Source of the DNA: Pseudomonas chlororaphis subsp. chlororaphis
GTDB taxonomy: Bacteria; Pseudomonadota; Gammaproteobacteria; Pseudomonadales; Pseudomonadaceae
Assembly: GCF_003945765.1 (NCBI RefSeq)
Contig: NZ_CP027712.1
Location: 5,456,001-5,520,000 of the forward strand
Reading direction: 5' to 3'
Length of the DNA stretch: 64,000 nt
This document shows, one piece after another, positions 7,217 to 17,126 of this stretch. The position numbers and the translations under genes were made by a program. Numbering within the stretch: position 1 is the first letter of the stretch; each line of letters starts with the position of its first letter. The notes under the pieces are model-generated. The model was given only the letters and a program-made list of their open reading frames with translations, was not told the origin of the DNA and did not search any database.

Positions 7217-8997
7217 CCAGAAAAGACCGCCGCGCCCCTCGCCCTTTCGCCATCTCCCGCTGGAGCCTGCAGCGCAAGCTGGTGCTGGCGTTCTGGATGG
7301 TCAGCGTGATCCCCACCATGATCGCCGCGGAGCTGGCGGCCACTACCTTGTCGCAGATCTTCGACAGCAACGTGCGCATCTGGCTGCAGGAGTCGACCAA
7401 GATCGTCGAGGACGAAATCACCGAGACCCTGCGCGACAACGCGCGCATCGCCCAGCTGTTCCTGCGTTATGCCAGGCCGCCCACCGACCGCAACGCGGCC
7501 AGGCACGACAAGCTCACCGCCGACATCGCCGACTCCATGGGCATCGATGTGGTGGCGCTGATCCGCAAGCGCGACCAGCAGGTAGTGTTCAGCACCGCCG
7601 CCGACGACATCGTCGGGCAGGTCAGCCTGGCCCACAACGCCGTGCTGCAGACCCTGCAGGTTGGCGGCGTGGCCACGGGAGCGGTGGTCTCGACCTTCCA
7701 GACCACCCTCGACGGCATCGACTACCAGCTGCTGATCGCCACCTACCTGGACGCCAGCTTCCTCACCAGCGTGGCCGATGTGCATTCCCTCGACCTGCGC
7801 CTGTACCTGGCCAAGGCCAACGACTTCGCCGAGATCTTCGCCACCCAGCGCTTCGAGGACCACCCGACCCAGGTACCGGAAAAGATCGAGAACATCCTGC
7901 GCGACACCCGCCAACCCACCGAGCAGTTCACCAGCCGCTACAGCGGGCTGTACCGGCCGATCTTCAACGACAGCGGCGAGCTGGTGGGGGTGATTTTCAG
8001 CGGCCTGCTGCGCCACAGCAGCCTGGTGGGGCTGGTCAACCAGAGCAACCTGTTCATCCTGATCTTCCTGCTCAGCTCGGCGGCGTCGCTGGCCGTCGGC
8101 TGGCTGGTGTCGAAACGCCTGACCATGCCCCTGCGCGGCTTGTCCAAGGGGGTCCAGGCGGTGATCGCCGGCGACTACCGGCAACGCGTGCCGGTGATTG
8201 GAGGCGACGAGCTGGCGGAGCTGAGCAGCACCTTCAACCATATGAGCGAACGCCTGGGCGAACTGCAGCACCTGGAAGCCCAGCTGCGCCGTCGCGACCG
8301 CCTGCACGCCCTGGGCGAAGTGGCCATGGGCCTGGCCCACGAAATCCGCAACCCTTTGGGCATCATCAAGACCGCCACCCAATTGCTGCACCGCCGCGCG
8401 GACCTGCCCGAAGGCGACAAGCGCCACCTGGAATACGTGATCAGCGAAGTCAGCCGGATCAACGACCTGATCACCGATTTCCTCGACTTCGCCAAACCCA
8501 GCGCGCCGATCCGCTCGACCCTGCTGGCGCGGCCGCTGGTGGAGGAACTGATCGGCTTCTGCGAGCCGGAACTGGCCAGCCACAAGATCGACGCCCGGAT
8601 CGACGACCAGGCGCCGGGCGCGACCCTGTACGCCGACGCCCGCCAGCTCAAGCAGGCCTGCCTGAACCTGATCCTCAACGCCATCGACGCCATGCCCGCC
8701 GGCGGGCGCCTGACCCTGGGCATCGCCCAGGACGCCGAGCACACCATCCTGCGGGTCGCCGACACCGGCCAGGGCATCGAGCCGGACATGCTCGAACGCA
8801 TCTTCACCCCCTTCGTCACCACCAAGGCCTCGGGCACCGGGCTGGGCCTGGCCAAGGTGTTCTCAATCATGGAAAACCATGACGGGCACATCGAATGCAG
8901 CAGCGAAATAGATGCCGGCGCCACCTTCAGCCTGTACATTCCGGCCAAAGGTGAGGACGACGAAGATGATCAAGACGAGCAAAAGGCCCAGCCATGA
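7213..8997 (+). CDS. Sensor histidine kinase (NtrB/AtoS-type, periplasmic sensor domain)
   Basis: This 594-residue protein has TM1 at about residues 22-44, a periplasmic domain of about 235 residues of double-Cache type, TM2 at about 279-300, a HAMP domain (SKRLTMPLRGLSKGV... to FNHMSERL), a HisKA domain with phosphorylatable His376 in AHEIRNP, and an HATPase_c domain with N-box NLILNAIDAMP, DTGQGI and TGLGLAKV. The ligand would be a small periplasmic molecule. It is co-translated (ATGA) with its response regulator and lies in the same operon as the metabolic genes, so it probably senses the substrate or product of that pathway. Confidence 0.92.
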   Translation: MTRKDRRAPRPFAISRWSLQRKLVLAFWMVSVIPTMIAAELAATTLSQIFDSNVRIWLQESTKIVEDEITETLRDNARIAQLFLRYARPPTDRNAARHDKLTADIADSMGIDVVALIRKRDQQVVFSTAADDIVGQVSLAHNAVLQTLQVGGVATGAVVSTFQTTLDGIDYQLLIATYLDASFLTSVADVHSLDLRLYLAKANDFAEIFATQRFEDHPTQVPEKIENILRDTRQPTEQFTSRYSGLYRPIFNDSGELVGVIFSGLLRHSSLVGLVNQSNLFILIFLLSSAASLAVGWLVSKRLTMPLRGLSKGVQAVIAGDYRQRVPVIGGDELAELSSTFNHMSERLGELQHLEAQLRRRDRLHALGEVAMGLAHEIRNPLGIIKTATQLLHRRADLPEGDKRHLEYVISEVSRINDLITDFLDFAKPSAPIRSTLLARPLVEELIGFCEPELASHKIDARIDDQAPGATLYADARQLKQACLNLILNAIDAMPAGGRLTLGIAQDAEHTILRVADTGQGIEPDMLERIFTPFVTTKASGTGLGLAKVFSIMENHDGHIECSSEIDAGATFSLYIPAKGEDDEDDQDEQKAQP

Positions 8998-10391
8998 CGC
9001 ATAACCTGCTGGTGGTCGACGACGAGCCCAAGCTTTGCGACCTGCTGTCTTCGGCGCTGAGCCAGGACGGCATCCAGGTGTTCACCGCCGGCAATGGCCT
9101 GCATGCGCTCAAGGTGCTGGAACAGGAAGAGATCGACCTGGTGATCAGCGACTGGCGCATGCCCGGCATGGACGGCCCGCAGCTGCTGGCCGAGGTCAAG
9201 CAGCGCTACCCGCAGATCCCGGTGATCGTCATGACCGCCTACAGCACGGTGAAAAACGCCGTGCAGTCGATGCGCAACGGCGCCTACGACTACATCGCCA
9301 AACCCTTCGACATCGACGAGCTGGACATCACCGTCAGCAAGGCCCTGCAGTTTCGCGACATCCTCAAGGACAACCAGCGCATGCGCGCCGAGCTCGACGA
9401 GCACCGGCAGATCGACAGCCTGGTGGGCGACAGCCCGACCTTCCGCCGGGTCCTGCAAGCGGTGGACTCGGTGCGCGAAAGCAACGCCACCATCCTGCTG
9501 ACCGGCGAAAGCGGCACCGGCAAGGAGATGGTCGCCCGGGCCATCCACCAGCACGGCAACCGCGCCAACAAACCCTTTGTCGCGGTCAACTGCGCGGCGA
9601 TCCCCGAAGGCCTGCTGGAAAGCGAAATGTTCGGCCATCGCAAGGGCGCCTTCACCGGCGCCGTGGCCGACCGGGTCGGGCGCTTTCAGCAGGCGGACAA
9701 AGGCACGCTGTTCCTCGATGAGGTCGGCGACATGCCCCTGGCCCTGCAGGCGAAGATCCTGCGCGCCTTGCAGGAGCGGGTGATCGAGCCGGTGGGCGAC
9801 CCGCGCGAGCGCAAGGTCGATGTGCGGGTGATCGCCGCCACCAACAAGAACCTGCTGGAAGCAGTGGCCAACAAGGAGTTTCGCGAAGACCTGTATTACC
9901 GCCTCAACGTCTTCCCGATCCCCCTGCCCGCCCTGCGCGAGCGGGTCGAGGATATCGCGCCCCTGGCCCGGCACTTCGCCCACACCCTGGGCGCCACCGC
10001 CGGCAAACGCATCACCGGCTTCAGCCCGCAGGCCCTGCAGGCGATGGCCAATTATTCCTGGCCGGGCAATATCCGCGAACTGCAGAACTGCGTCGAACGC
10101 GCGACCATCGTTGCTGCGGGCGCGGTGATCGAGGAAAGCGACCTGCCGGGCTATCTGTTCAGCTCACCTCCCGTGAACACCGGGGCCTGCGCCCTGCCCG
10201 GCGACAGCCTCAACGTGCCCAGCGACCTGGACGCGGCCCTGGCCGAAGTGGAGAAAGCCTACATCCTCGCCGCCCTGCAACAGAGCAACGGCGTGCAGGC
10301 CGCCGCCGCGCAGCTGATCGGCATTTCCGAGCGCAGCTTCTGGTACCGCCTGAAGAAACTCGGGATCCAGGTCGACAAGATCGTTCGCTGA
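8994..10391 (+). CDS. Sigma-54-dependent response regulator (NtrC/AtoC family)
   Basis: This 465-residue protein has a receiver domain (acidic DDE near the N-terminus, phospho-acceptor Asp53 in ISDWRMPG, Lys in IAKPFD), a sigma-54 interaction AAA+ domain (Walker A GESGTGKE, the GAFTGA loop that contacts sigma-54, Walker B TLFLDEVGD, R-finger region), and a Fis-type HTH at the end (AAAAQLIGISERSFWYRLKKLGI). All elements needed for RpoN activation are intact. It is the last gene of the operon and starts inside the kinase stop codon. The operon carries a sigma-54 promoter and a palindrome upstream, so positive autoregulation is likely. Confidence 0.93.
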   Translation: MTHNLLVVDDEPKLCDLLSSALSQDGIQVFTAGNGLHALKVLEQEEIDLVISDWRMPGMDGPQLLAEVKQRYPQIPVIVMTAYSTVKNAVQSMRNGAYDYIAKPFDIDELDITVSKALQFRDILKDNQRMRAELDEHRQIDSLVGDSPTFRRVLQAVDSVRESNATILLTGESGTGKEMVARAIHQHGNRANKPFVAVNCAAIPEGLLESEMFGHRKGAFTGAVADRVGRFQQADKGTLFLDEVGDMPLALQAKILRALQERVIEPVGDPRERKVDVRVIAATNKNLLEAVANKEFREDLYYRLNVFPIPLPALRERVEDIAPLARHFAHTLGATAGKRITGFSPQALQAMANYSWPGNIRELQNCVERATIVAAGAVIEESDLPGYLFSSPPVNTGACALPGDSLNVPSDLDAALAEVEKAYILAALQQSNGVQAAAAQLIGISERSFWYRLKKLGIQVDKIVR

Positions 10392-10450
10392 AGCGCCAAA
10401 GCCTGTTGCCCGCGATGGCGATACTTCAGACTCACCGCGTTGCCTCCATC

Positions 10451-10582
10451 GCCGGCAAGCCTGGCTCCTACAGAAGCCAAGCTCGCCACCGGCCTGTAGG
10501 AGCGAAGCTTGCTCGCGATTCGGACGCTGCGGTCCACCAGTAGACCGCGTTATCGTTCATCGCGAGCAAGCTTCGCTCCGAC
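10451..10582. repeat. REP cluster (GTAGGAGCGA family)
   Basis: TGTAGGAGCGAAGCTTGCTCGCGAT at about 10495 and its inverse ATCGCGAGCAAGCTTCGCTCC ending at 10581 form a REP pair. A third, diverged arm (GCCGGCAAGCCTGGCTCCTACAG) precedes them. The cluster lies between convergent genes. Confidence 0.8.
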
Positions 10583-10594
10583 ATGAGCATCAGC

Positions 10595-11629
10595 TCAAAG
10601 AAGATTCGGCGCAGGCAGCGGGTCGATCTGTGCCCAGTGCGAAGTGTCTTCGCGATGGCGTTGCAGGTACGGCAACACCGCCGCCAGCAACGGTGCCTTG
10701 AAGGCTTCCTGGAAACGATGGGCCAGGCCCGGAATCAGCTTCAATTGGCTGCACTGGATATGCGCCGCCAGGTGCACGCCGTGCATCACCGGCAGCAGCG
10801 GATCGGCGGTGCCATGCACCACCAGGGTCGGCACGCGCAGCTGGTTGAGCAGGGCCACCCGGCTCGGTTCGGCGAGAATCGCCATGATCTGGCGCTTCAC
10901 CCCTTCCGGATTGAAGGCCCGGTCATAGGCCTCCGCCGCCTGATGCAGCAGCGCCTGCCGATCGTCGGTGACCTGCGGGCTGCCGAGGGCGGCCAGCAGG
11001 TCGGCCTGTTGCTCCAGCGCCACCTCACGGTTCGGCGCACCGCGCCGCGACAACAGTTGCACCAGCGCCGCATTGGGCGCCGGCAGGCCTTCGGCGCCGG
11101 AGCTGGTCATGATCAGGGTCAGGCTCTCGACCCGTTGCGGCGCCATGGCCGCCAGGTGCTGGGCGATCATCCCGCCCATGCTCGCGCCCAGGACATGGAA
11201 CTGCTCGACCTGCAGGGCATTCATCAGGCCCAGGGCGTCGTCGGCCATGTCGGTCAGGCTGTAGGGCGCGGCCACCGGCAGACCGAGCTTGTAGCGCAGC
11301 ACCTCGAACGTCAGGTTGGCGCTGACCGGCGCCTGGCGCCAGGTGGACAGGCCGACGTCGCGGTTGTCGTAACGGATCACCCGAAAACCCTGCTGGCACA
11401 GGGCAACGACCACTTCGTCCGGCCAGTGGATCAGTTGCCCGCCCAGGCCCATCACCAGCAACAGGGCCGGATCTGAGGCACGGCCGATACTCTGGTAGGC
11501 CAGGCTCACCTGCTCCAGTTCGACCCTTTGGGTCGGTACGTTGACATCGCAGCGAGACGCCGCCTGAGACGGCAGGCCGAGCAGCAGCGCGGCCAGGAAA
11601 ACAGTCGTTGAAAAAAATCTTGCCCACAT
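10595..11629 (-). CDS. Exported alpha/beta-fold hydrolase
   Basis: This 344-residue protein has an N-terminal signal peptide (hydrophobic [16 protein letters not shown], cleavage near AASR). The hydrolase fold follows with LLVMGLGGQ, the conserved [11 protein letters not shown] segment of the lipase/haloperoxidase-like family, nucleophile elbow GASMGG, and a late [11 protein letters not shown] and PGLAHRF that supply the acid and histidine. It probably acts in the periplasm or outside the cell on an ester. It is monocistronic, between two REP clusters, with a long AT-rich upstream region toward metE. Substrate unknown. Confidence 0.85.
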   Translation of the reverse strand: MWARFFSTTVFLAALLLGLPSQAASRCDVNVPTQRVELEQVSLAYQSIGRASDPALLLVMGLGGQLIHWPDEVVVALCQQGFRVIRYDNRDVGLSTWRQAPVSANLTFEVLRYKLGLPVAAPYSLTDMADDALGLMNALQVEQFHVLGASMGGMIAQHLAAMAPQRVESLTLIMTSSGAEGLPAPNAALVQLLSRRGAPNREVALEQQADLLAALGSPQVTDDRQALLHQAAEAYDRAFNPEGVKRQIMAILAEPSRVALLNQLRVPTLVVHGTADPLLPVMHGVHLAAHIQCSQLKLIPGLAHRFQEAFKAPLLAAVLPYLQRHREDTSHWAQIDPLPAPNLL

Positions 11630-11753
11630 GAAGAAACACCGAAACGCAGAAGCCCAGTAGAGCGCGAGTCTGATGAACTTTGATCGAGCGCGCTGCCACA
11701 GTTACGTGACAGTTTGATGAAGATTGCCCAGCGGTCGTTTTCATGGGGATTCC

Positions 11754-11856
11754 TGTAGCCGCTGCCGCAGGCTGCGATCGGCCCGAAGGGGCGCAGCGAT
11801 CTTGAATCCGCTGAAGGCCCTTCGGTCCTTTTTGCAGCCTTCGGCAGCGGCTACAG
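11754..11856. repeat. REP doublet (GTAGCCGCTGCC family)
   Basis: CTGTAGCCGCTGCCGCAGG and GCAGCCTTCGGCAGCGGCTACAG face each other between the hydrolase promoter region and the metE stop codon. Confidence 0.85.
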
Positions 11857-11871
11857 GGGCTATGGGTGCAT

Positions 11872-14184
11872 TCAGGCCTGCTGGTTACGCAACTGACGGG
11901 CGGCGGCGACCATATTGACCAGCGCGGCTTCGGTTTCCGGCCAGGCGCGGGTCTTCAGGCCGCAGTCCGGGTTGACCCACAAGCGCTCGGCGGGAATGCG
12001 TTTGACCGCCTTGCTCATCAGCTTGACCATCTCGGCAGTGTCCGGCACCCGCGGCGAGTGGATGTCATACACCCCCGGGCCGATATCGTTCGGGTAATCG
12101 AAGGCTTCGAAGGCCTCCAGCAACTCCATGTCCGAACGCGATGTCTCGATGGTGATCACGTCGGCATCCATGGCCGCGATGGCCTGGATCACGTCGTTGA
12201 ACTCGCTGTAGCACATGTGGGTGTGGATCTGGGTGTCGTCGCGCACTCCAGAGGCGGTCAGGCGGAAGGCTTCCACCGCCCAGTCCAGGTACGGCTGCCA
12301 GTCCGCCCGGCGCAGCGGCAGGCCCTCGCGGAACGCCGCCTCGTCGATCTGCACGATCTTGATCCCGGCCTTTTCCAGGTCCACCACCTCATCGCGCAGG
12401 GCCAGCGCCAGTTGCCGCGCCTGTACTTCACGCGGCACGTCCTCGCGAGGGAAGGACCACATCAGCATGGTCACCGGCCCGGTGAGCATGCCCTTCATCA
12501 CCTTGTCGGTCAGGCTCTGGGCGTAGGTGATCCAATCAACGGTCATGGCCCGCGGACGGCTCAGGTCGCCGTAGATCACCGCCGGTTTCACGCAGCGCGA
12601 ACCGTAGCTCTGCACCCAGCCGAAGCGGGTGAACAGGTAGCCGTCCAGTTGCTCGGCGAAGTATTCGACCATGTCGTTGCGTTCGGCCTCACCGTGCACC
12701 AGCACGTCCAGCCCCAGGCGCTCCTGGACCTGCACCGCATGGCGGATTTCGCAGCGCATGGCATCGGTGTAATCGTTGTTCGACAGCTTGCCTTGCTTGA
12801 ACGCCTGGCGGGCCAGGCGGATCGAGGCGGTCTGCGGGAACGAACCGATGGTGGTGGTCGGGAACACCGGCAGCTTCAAGCGGGCATGCTGCCGGGCAAT
12901 GCGCTGGGCAAAGGGCGAATGACGCTGGCTGTCGGCGGCGCTGACCGCCTTGAGCCGCGCCTGGACCTCGGCCTTGTGGATGCGCGGCGACCGCGCACGG
13001 CTGGCCTGCACCTGGCGGCTTGCGGCCAGGGCCGCTTGCACCGCCGGGGCCTGGGGATCGTTCAGGGCGTCACGCAGCACCGAGATCTCGCCGCATTTCT
13101 GCACGGCAAAGGCCAGCCAGCTTTTCAGCTCGGCATCCAGCTGGTCTTCCCGGGACAGGTCCACCGGGCTGTGCAACAGGGAGCAGGAACTGCTGACCCA
13201 CAGGTTGTCGCCAAAACGCTCCTGCGCCGCTTGCAGTTGCTGCAGCGCCTGCTCCAGCTCGCAACGCCAGACGTTGCGACCGTTGACCAGGCCCACGGAC
13301 AAAATCTTGTAGGTCGGCAGGCGGTCGAGCACCTGGGTCAGTTGCTCCGGCGCACGCACGGCGTCGATGTGCAGGCCGTCCACCGGCAGGCCGACGGCCA
13401 GCCCGAGGTTGTCCTGCAGGCCGCTGAAGTAGGTGGCCACCAGCTTTTTCAGCGGCGAGTACTGGAGGATGTGGTAGGCACGCTCGAAGGCGCTCTTCCA
13501 GTCCTGCGGCAGGTCGAGGGTCAGGATCGGTTCGTCGATCTGCACCCACTCCACGCCCTGGGCCTTGAGGCGGTTGAGGATTTCACCGTAGACCGGCAGC
13601 AGGCGTTCCAGCAGCTCGAGCTTGTTGAAATCGTTGCCCTTGGCCTTGCCCAGCCACAGGTAGGTCAGCGGGCCGATGATCACCGGCTTGACCCGGTGCC
13701 CCAGGGCGTGAGCTTCATCGACCTCGTCGAACAGTTGTTCCCAGCTCAGCTTGAACGACTGGTCGGCGCTGAATTCCGGGACCAGGTAGTGGTAGTTGGT
13801 GTCGAACCACTTGGTCAGTTCCTGGGCGTACTGGGTCTTGGCGTGATCGCCGCCACAGCAGCCCGCCGAGGCACCGCGGGCCATGGCGAACAGGGTGTCG
13901 AGGGTCGGCTGGCCCTGGGCGTCCTGGCTGCCGTCGAAGCGCTCGGGAACCACGCCGAAGGTCAGCGAGTGAGTCAGCACTTGGTCGTACCAGGCGAAGT
14001 CACCCACCGGCAGCAGGTCGATGCCGGCGTCCTTTTGCAGCTGCCAGTGCCGGGCCCGCAGCTGGCGTCCGACGTCTTGCAGCGCCTGCCGGTCAAGGTC
14101 GCCCTTCCAGTAGGACTCGAGGGCTTTTTTCAGTTCGCGGTCGGCGCCGATGCGCGGAAAACCAAGGGTGTGGGCCAAGGCCAT
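11872..14184 (-). CDS. metE: Cobalamin-independent methionine synthase MetE
   Basis: This 770-residue enzyme transfers the methyl group of 5-methyltetrahydropteroyltri-L-glutamate to homocysteine, the last step of methionine synthesis. It begins [23 protein letters not shown], the standard MetE start, behind a GGGAGGA ribosome site, so 18 upstream in-frame codons are left out. Zinc and substrate motifs are present in the C-terminal half: HTHMCYSEF, the [13 protein letters not shown] region and NPDCGLKTR. Length matches the family. It is divergent from its activator metR, with the MetR-like site between them. Confidence 0.97.
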   Translation of the reverse strand: MALAHTLGFPRIGADRELKKALESYWKGDLDRQALQDVGRQLRARHWQLQKDAGIDLLPVGDFAWYDQVLTHSLTFGVVPERFDGSQDAQGQPTLDTLFAMARGASAGCCGGDHAKTQYAQELTKWFDTNYHYLVPEFSADQSFKLSWEQLFDEVDEAHALGHRVKPVIIGPLTYLWLGKAKGNDFNKLELLERLLPVYGEILNRLKAQGVEWVQIDEPILTLDLPQDWKSAFERAYHILQYSPLKKLVATYFSGLQDNLGLAVGLPVDGLHIDAVRAPEQLTQVLDRLPTYKILSVGLVNGRNVWRCELEQALQQLQAAQERFGDNLWVSSSCSLLHSPVDLSREDQLDAELKSWLAFAVQKCGEISVLRDALNDPQAPAVQAALAASRQVQASRARSPRIHKAEVQARLKAVSAADSQRHSPFAQRIARQHARLKLPVFPTTTIGSFPQTASIRLARQAFKQGKLSNNDYTDAMRCEIRHAVQVQERLGLDVLVHGEAERNDMVEYFAEQLDGYLFTRFGWVQSYGSRCVKPAVIYGDLSRPRAMTVDWITYAQSLTDKVMKGMLTGPVTMLMWSFPREDVPREVQARQLALALRDEVVDLEKAGIKIVQIDEAAFREGLPLRRADWQPYLDWAVEAFRLTASGVRDDTQIHTHMCYSEFNDVIQAIAAMDADVITIETSRSDMELLEAFEAFDYPNDIGPGVYDIHSPRVPDTAEMVKLMSKAVKRIPAERLWVNPDCGLKTRAWPETEAALVNMVAAARQLRNQQA

Positions 14185-14237
14185 GAGTGGGTTCCTCCCG
14201 GTAAAAGATGGCGCTATTGTCGACAGCCAAGCCAACA

Positions 14238-14250
14238 TGAGACAAACTCA
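14238..14250. promoter_or_regulatory. Candidate MetR binding site
   Basis: TGAGACAAACTCA is a perfect TGAG-N5-CTCA palindrome in the metE-metR intergenic region, close to the published enterobacterial MetR consensus TGAA-N5-TTCA. Its position 54 bases from the metE start fits activation of metE and autoregulation of metR. Confidence 0.55.
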
Positions 14251-14292
14251 ACCTTTTCGTGTTGATCACAAAATTTACTCATGGAGACCCTG

Positions 14293-15210
14293 GTGCTCGA
14301 AATCCGTCACCTGAAGACCCTGCACGCCCTGCGCGAAGCCGACAGCCTGGTCGAAGCCGCCGAACGCCTGCACCTGACCCAGTCCGCCCTGTCCCACCAG
14401 TTCAAGGAACTGGAAGAGCGCATGGGCATGCCACTGTTCGTGCGCAAGACCAAGCCGGTGCGCTTCACCAGCGCCGGCCTGCGCCTGCTGCAACTGGCGG
14501 ACGCCACCCTGCCGTTGCTGCGCGCCGCCGAACGGGACATTTCCCGCCTGGCCGGCGGTACCGCCGGGCGCCTGCACATGGCCATCGAATGCCACAGCTG
14601 CTTCCAGTGGCTGATGCCGACCATCGACCAGTTCCGCGACGCCTGGCCGGAAGTCGAGCTGGATTTGGCCTCGGGTTTCTCCTTCGCCCCGCTGCCGGCC
14701 CTGGCCCGTGGCGACCTGGACCTGGTGGTGACCTCCGACCCGCTGGAGCTGGCGGGCATCACCTACGTGCCGCTGTTCACCTACGAAGCCATGCTGGCGG
14801 TGGCCAACCAGCACCGCCTGGCCAGCAAGCCCTACATCGTTCCGGAAGACCTGCTCAGCGAAACCCTGATCACCTACCCGGTGGAGCGCGATCGCCTGGA
14901 TATCTTCACCCGCTTCCTGGAGCCCGCCGACATCGAACCGGCCCAGGTCCGCACCTCGGAGCTGACGGTGATGATGATGCAACTGGTGGCCAGTGGCCGT
15001 GGCGTGTGCGGCATGCCCCACTGGGCGCTGCATGAATACAGCTCGCGGGGCTATGTGAAGGCCAAGCGCCTGGGAGAAAAGGGCCTGTTCGCCACGCTGT
15101 ACGCGGCGATCCGCGCCGACATGCTGGATGCGCCCTATATGCGCGACTTCCTGTTGACCGCCAAGGACACCTCGTTCTCGACCCTGGACGGGGTCAGCGC
15201 GGTGCGTTGA
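14293..15210 (+). CDS. metR: LysR-type regulator of methionine synthesis MetR
   Basis: This 305-residue LysR protein has an N-terminal winged HTH (LEIRHLKTLHALREADSLVEAAERLHLTQSALSHQ spans it) and a substrate-binding-like effector domain that in E. coli binds homocysteine; the AIECHSCFQWL segment is characteristic of MetR. I prefer the GTG start at 14293. The GGAG at 14283-14286 is well spaced for it, and E. coli MetR aligns from this residue (MIEVKHLKTL). The ATG at 14281 has no ribosome site. Divergence from metE is the classic arrangement. Confidence 0.92.
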   Translation: MLEIRHLKTLHALREADSLVEAAERLHLTQSALSHQFKELEERMGMPLFVRKTKPVRFTSAGLRLLQLADATLPLLRAAERDISRLAGGTAGRLHMAIECHSCFQWLMPTIDQFRDAWPEVELDLASGFSFAPLPALARGDLDLVVTSDPLELAGITYVPLFTYEAMLAVANQHRLASKPYIVPEDLLSETLITYPVERDRLDIFTRFLEPADIEPAQVRTSELTVMMMQLVASGRGVCGMPHWALHEYSSRGYVKAKRLGEKGLFATLYAAIRADMLDAPYMRDFLLTAKDTSFSTLDGVSAVR

Positions 15211-15242
15211 AAAGCGCCATCGGCCTGCAAGAGCGGGGACTG

Positions 15243-15752
15243 TCAGAGGGGGGAGACAACTTCACGCCACAGGTGGAGCTTGTCGAAGTACTCGACGCCC
15301 ACCCGCACCGCCAGCGGCTCCAGGCCGAACTGGACGAAACCGCAACGCTGGTACAGCGCCAGGGCGGCGTCGTTGCCGGCGGTGACCGTCAGTTGCACCA
15401 GCCGCACCCCGGGGCGTTTGCGCGCCTCCTGCAGCAGCGCCTGGACCAGCCGGTAACCCAGGCCGCCGTGGCGATAAGGCGGCGCCACATACAGGCCGAA
15501 CAGCGTGGCCTTGTGCCGGGCTTTTTCCCGGACCTCGAACGCCAGGCCGACGATGCCCACCAGTTCGCCATCCTCGAAAGCCCCCAGCAACAGGTCCAAC
15601 GGGCTGCTCAGCCGCGACTCCCACCAACTCAGGGGCATCGCCGCACGTTCGGCGACACTGGAAGTAAAGGCCTGCGGATGATGCTCGTAGGCTTCGAGCA
15701 TCAGCGCGCGGTAGGCAGCGGCGTGACCGGCATCGAGGCGCTGGAGGGACAT
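15243..15752 (-). CDS. GNAT family N-acetyltransferase
   Basis: This 169-residue single-domain GNAT has a central strand with GELVGIVGLAF, then LFGLYVAPPYRHGGLGYRLVQALL, which carries the acetyl-CoA-binding R/Q-x-x-G-x-G/A type loop (here RHGGLG), and AGNDAALALYQRCGF near the C-terminus. It transfers an acetyl group from acetyl-CoA to an amine of unknown identity. The start has only a weak ribosome site. It is followed in the same direction by nothing, and preceded by lysE-like and nudix genes on the same strand. Confidence 0.85.
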   Translation of the reverse strand: MSLQRLDAGHAAAYRALMLEAYEHHPQAFTSSVAERAAMPLSWWESRLSSPLDLLLGAFEDGELVGIVGLAFEVREKARHKATLFGLYVAPPYRHGGLGYRLVQALLQEARKRPGVRLVQLTVTAGNDAALALYQRCGFVQFGLEPLAVRVGVEYFDKLHLWREVVSPL

Positions 15753-15791
15753 GGTCGGTCGAGGCTCCCGGGCCGCAGGTGAATGAAACGG

Positions 15792-16430
15792 TCAGACCGT
15801 CTGGCGTTGTTCCAGCAGCAGACGCACCGCCAGCCCGGCCAGCACGAAGCCCATGAAATAACGTTGGGTCGCCAGCCACAGCGGGTTGTGCACGAACCAG
15901 GCGGCGATGCCCGAAGCGAACAGCGCGATCAGCAGGTTGACGCTGAAGCTCACGCTGATCTGGGTCAGGCCGAGGATGATGCTCTGGGTGAACACCGAAC
16001 CGTGTTCCGGGCTGATGAACTGGGGAAAGACCGACAGGTAGAACACCGCGATCTTCGGGTTCAGGGCGCTGGTGAGAAAGCCCATCAGGATCAGCTTGCG
16101 CGACGAATCCGGCGGCAACTGCTGCGCCTCGAACGGCGAACGCGCGCCCGGCTTCAGGGCCTGCCAGGCCAGCCACATCAGGTACAGGGCACCGACCCAC
16201 TTGAGCACTTCATAGGCCACCGGCACGGCCATGAAGACCGCGGTCAGGCCGATCGCCGCGGCGAACAAGTGGACGAAGAAGCCGGCCACCACGCCGACCA
16301 GCGAGGTCACGCCTGCCCGGCGGCCCTGGCAGATCGAACGGGAGATCAGGTAGATCATGTTGGGGCCGGGGGTCAGCACCATCAGCAAGGCTGCGGCGAT
16401 GAAGATCAACATGTCGTGAAGGGGAATCAT
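15792..16430 (-). CDS. LysE/RhtB family amino acid exporter
   Basis: This 212-residue inner-membrane protein has about six helices and carries the LysE family hallmark LTPGPNMIYLISRS near the N-terminus, GVVAGFFVHLFAAAIGL, and the GALYLMWLAWQALK helix. Family members export amino acids such as lysine, threonine or homoserine lactone by proton exchange. The ATG at 16430 is preferred because AAAGGA lies nine bases upstream; the longer frame would need TTG directly abutting that site. The substrate is not predictable. Confidence 0.88.
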   Translation of the reverse strand: MIPLHDMLIFIAAALLMVLTPGPNMIYLISRSICQGRRAGVTSLVGVVAGFFVHLFAAAIGLTAVFMAVPVAYEVLKWVGALYLMWLAWQALKPGARSPFEAQQLPPDSSRKLILMGFLTSALNPKIAVFYLSVFPQFISPEHGSVFTQSIILGLTQISVSFSVNLLIALFASGIAAWFVHNPLWLATQRYFMGFVLAGLAVRLLLEQRQTV

Positions 16431-16457
16431 GATGGGCAATCCTTTGTCCTTGAAAAA

Positions 16458-16892
16458 TCAGGCCGAGGCCAGTTGCGAGGCGCGATAGAACGGCAAGATC
16501 AGGTCGCGTGTCAATGGGGCCAATGTGAGCTCGTCGCCAGCCTGCGGATCGATCCAGCAGACCTCCTCGATTTCCGCCGCGGGCCGGACCTCGTCGGTGT
16601 CCAGATCGAGGCGAAACAATTCGGCCTCGACCACAAAACCCGGCTCGTTGGCTGCCGGTGCGGAAAAACGTCCCAGGTAACGGGCGTCGGCCGGGGCGAT
16701 ACGCAGCCCGAGTTCTTCTTCCAGCTCACGGGCCAGGGCCTGGGCCGGCAACTCGTCCGGCTCGATCTTGCCGCCCGGCTGCATGAAAGCCAGGGTGCCG
16801 CGCTTGCGCACCAGCAGGGTACGGCCGTCCGGGCCGATCAACAGGGCCGCGGCGATACGGATAAGGGGGGATGTAGCGCTTGAAAGAGTCAT
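16458..16892 (-). CDS. NUDIX hydrolase
   Basis: This 144-residue protein contains the NUDIX box G-x5-E-x7-REL-x-EE-x-G-L, running from GGKIEPDE through ARELEEELGL. The box glutamates bind magnesium for hydrolysis of a nucleoside diphosphate linked to another moiety. It is a small MutT-like enzyme without added domains. It lies 27 bases upstream of the lysE-like gene, same strand, so the two may be cotranscribed. Substrate unknown. Confidence 0.88.
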   Translation of the reverse strand: MTLSSATSPLIRIAAALLIGPDGRTLLVRKRGTLAFMQPGGKIEPDELPAQALARELEEELGLRIAPADARYLGRFSAPAANEPGFVVEAELFRLDLDTDEVRPAAEIEEVCWIDPQAGDELTLAPLTRDLILPFYRASQLASA

Positions 16893-17126
16893 GAAAAACC
16901 TGGATCGGTTACGCGAGGCGGCAAGGATCCCATGACTGGCGAGGCGTCGTCACGACACAGTCGGCCGCTGTTTTTTCCATACACCCGGCGCCTCGGGCGG
17001 GACCAAGCGCTTGCCACCCAGGCCTTCCATGGGCGGGTTGGAATAGAGAGGGGAATAGACCAGAGGATGCAGCCCGCTCCTGCACGGATGCAGGAACAAG
17101 CGGCTGTGCGGCAAGGGCCGGGGCCC

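Noticed and set aside
11866..14265. Plus-strand ORF of 799 codons opposite metE
   Set aside because: The reverse strand encodes a textbook MetE with all motifs. The forward frame is low-complexity H, Q, R and V-rich sequence.
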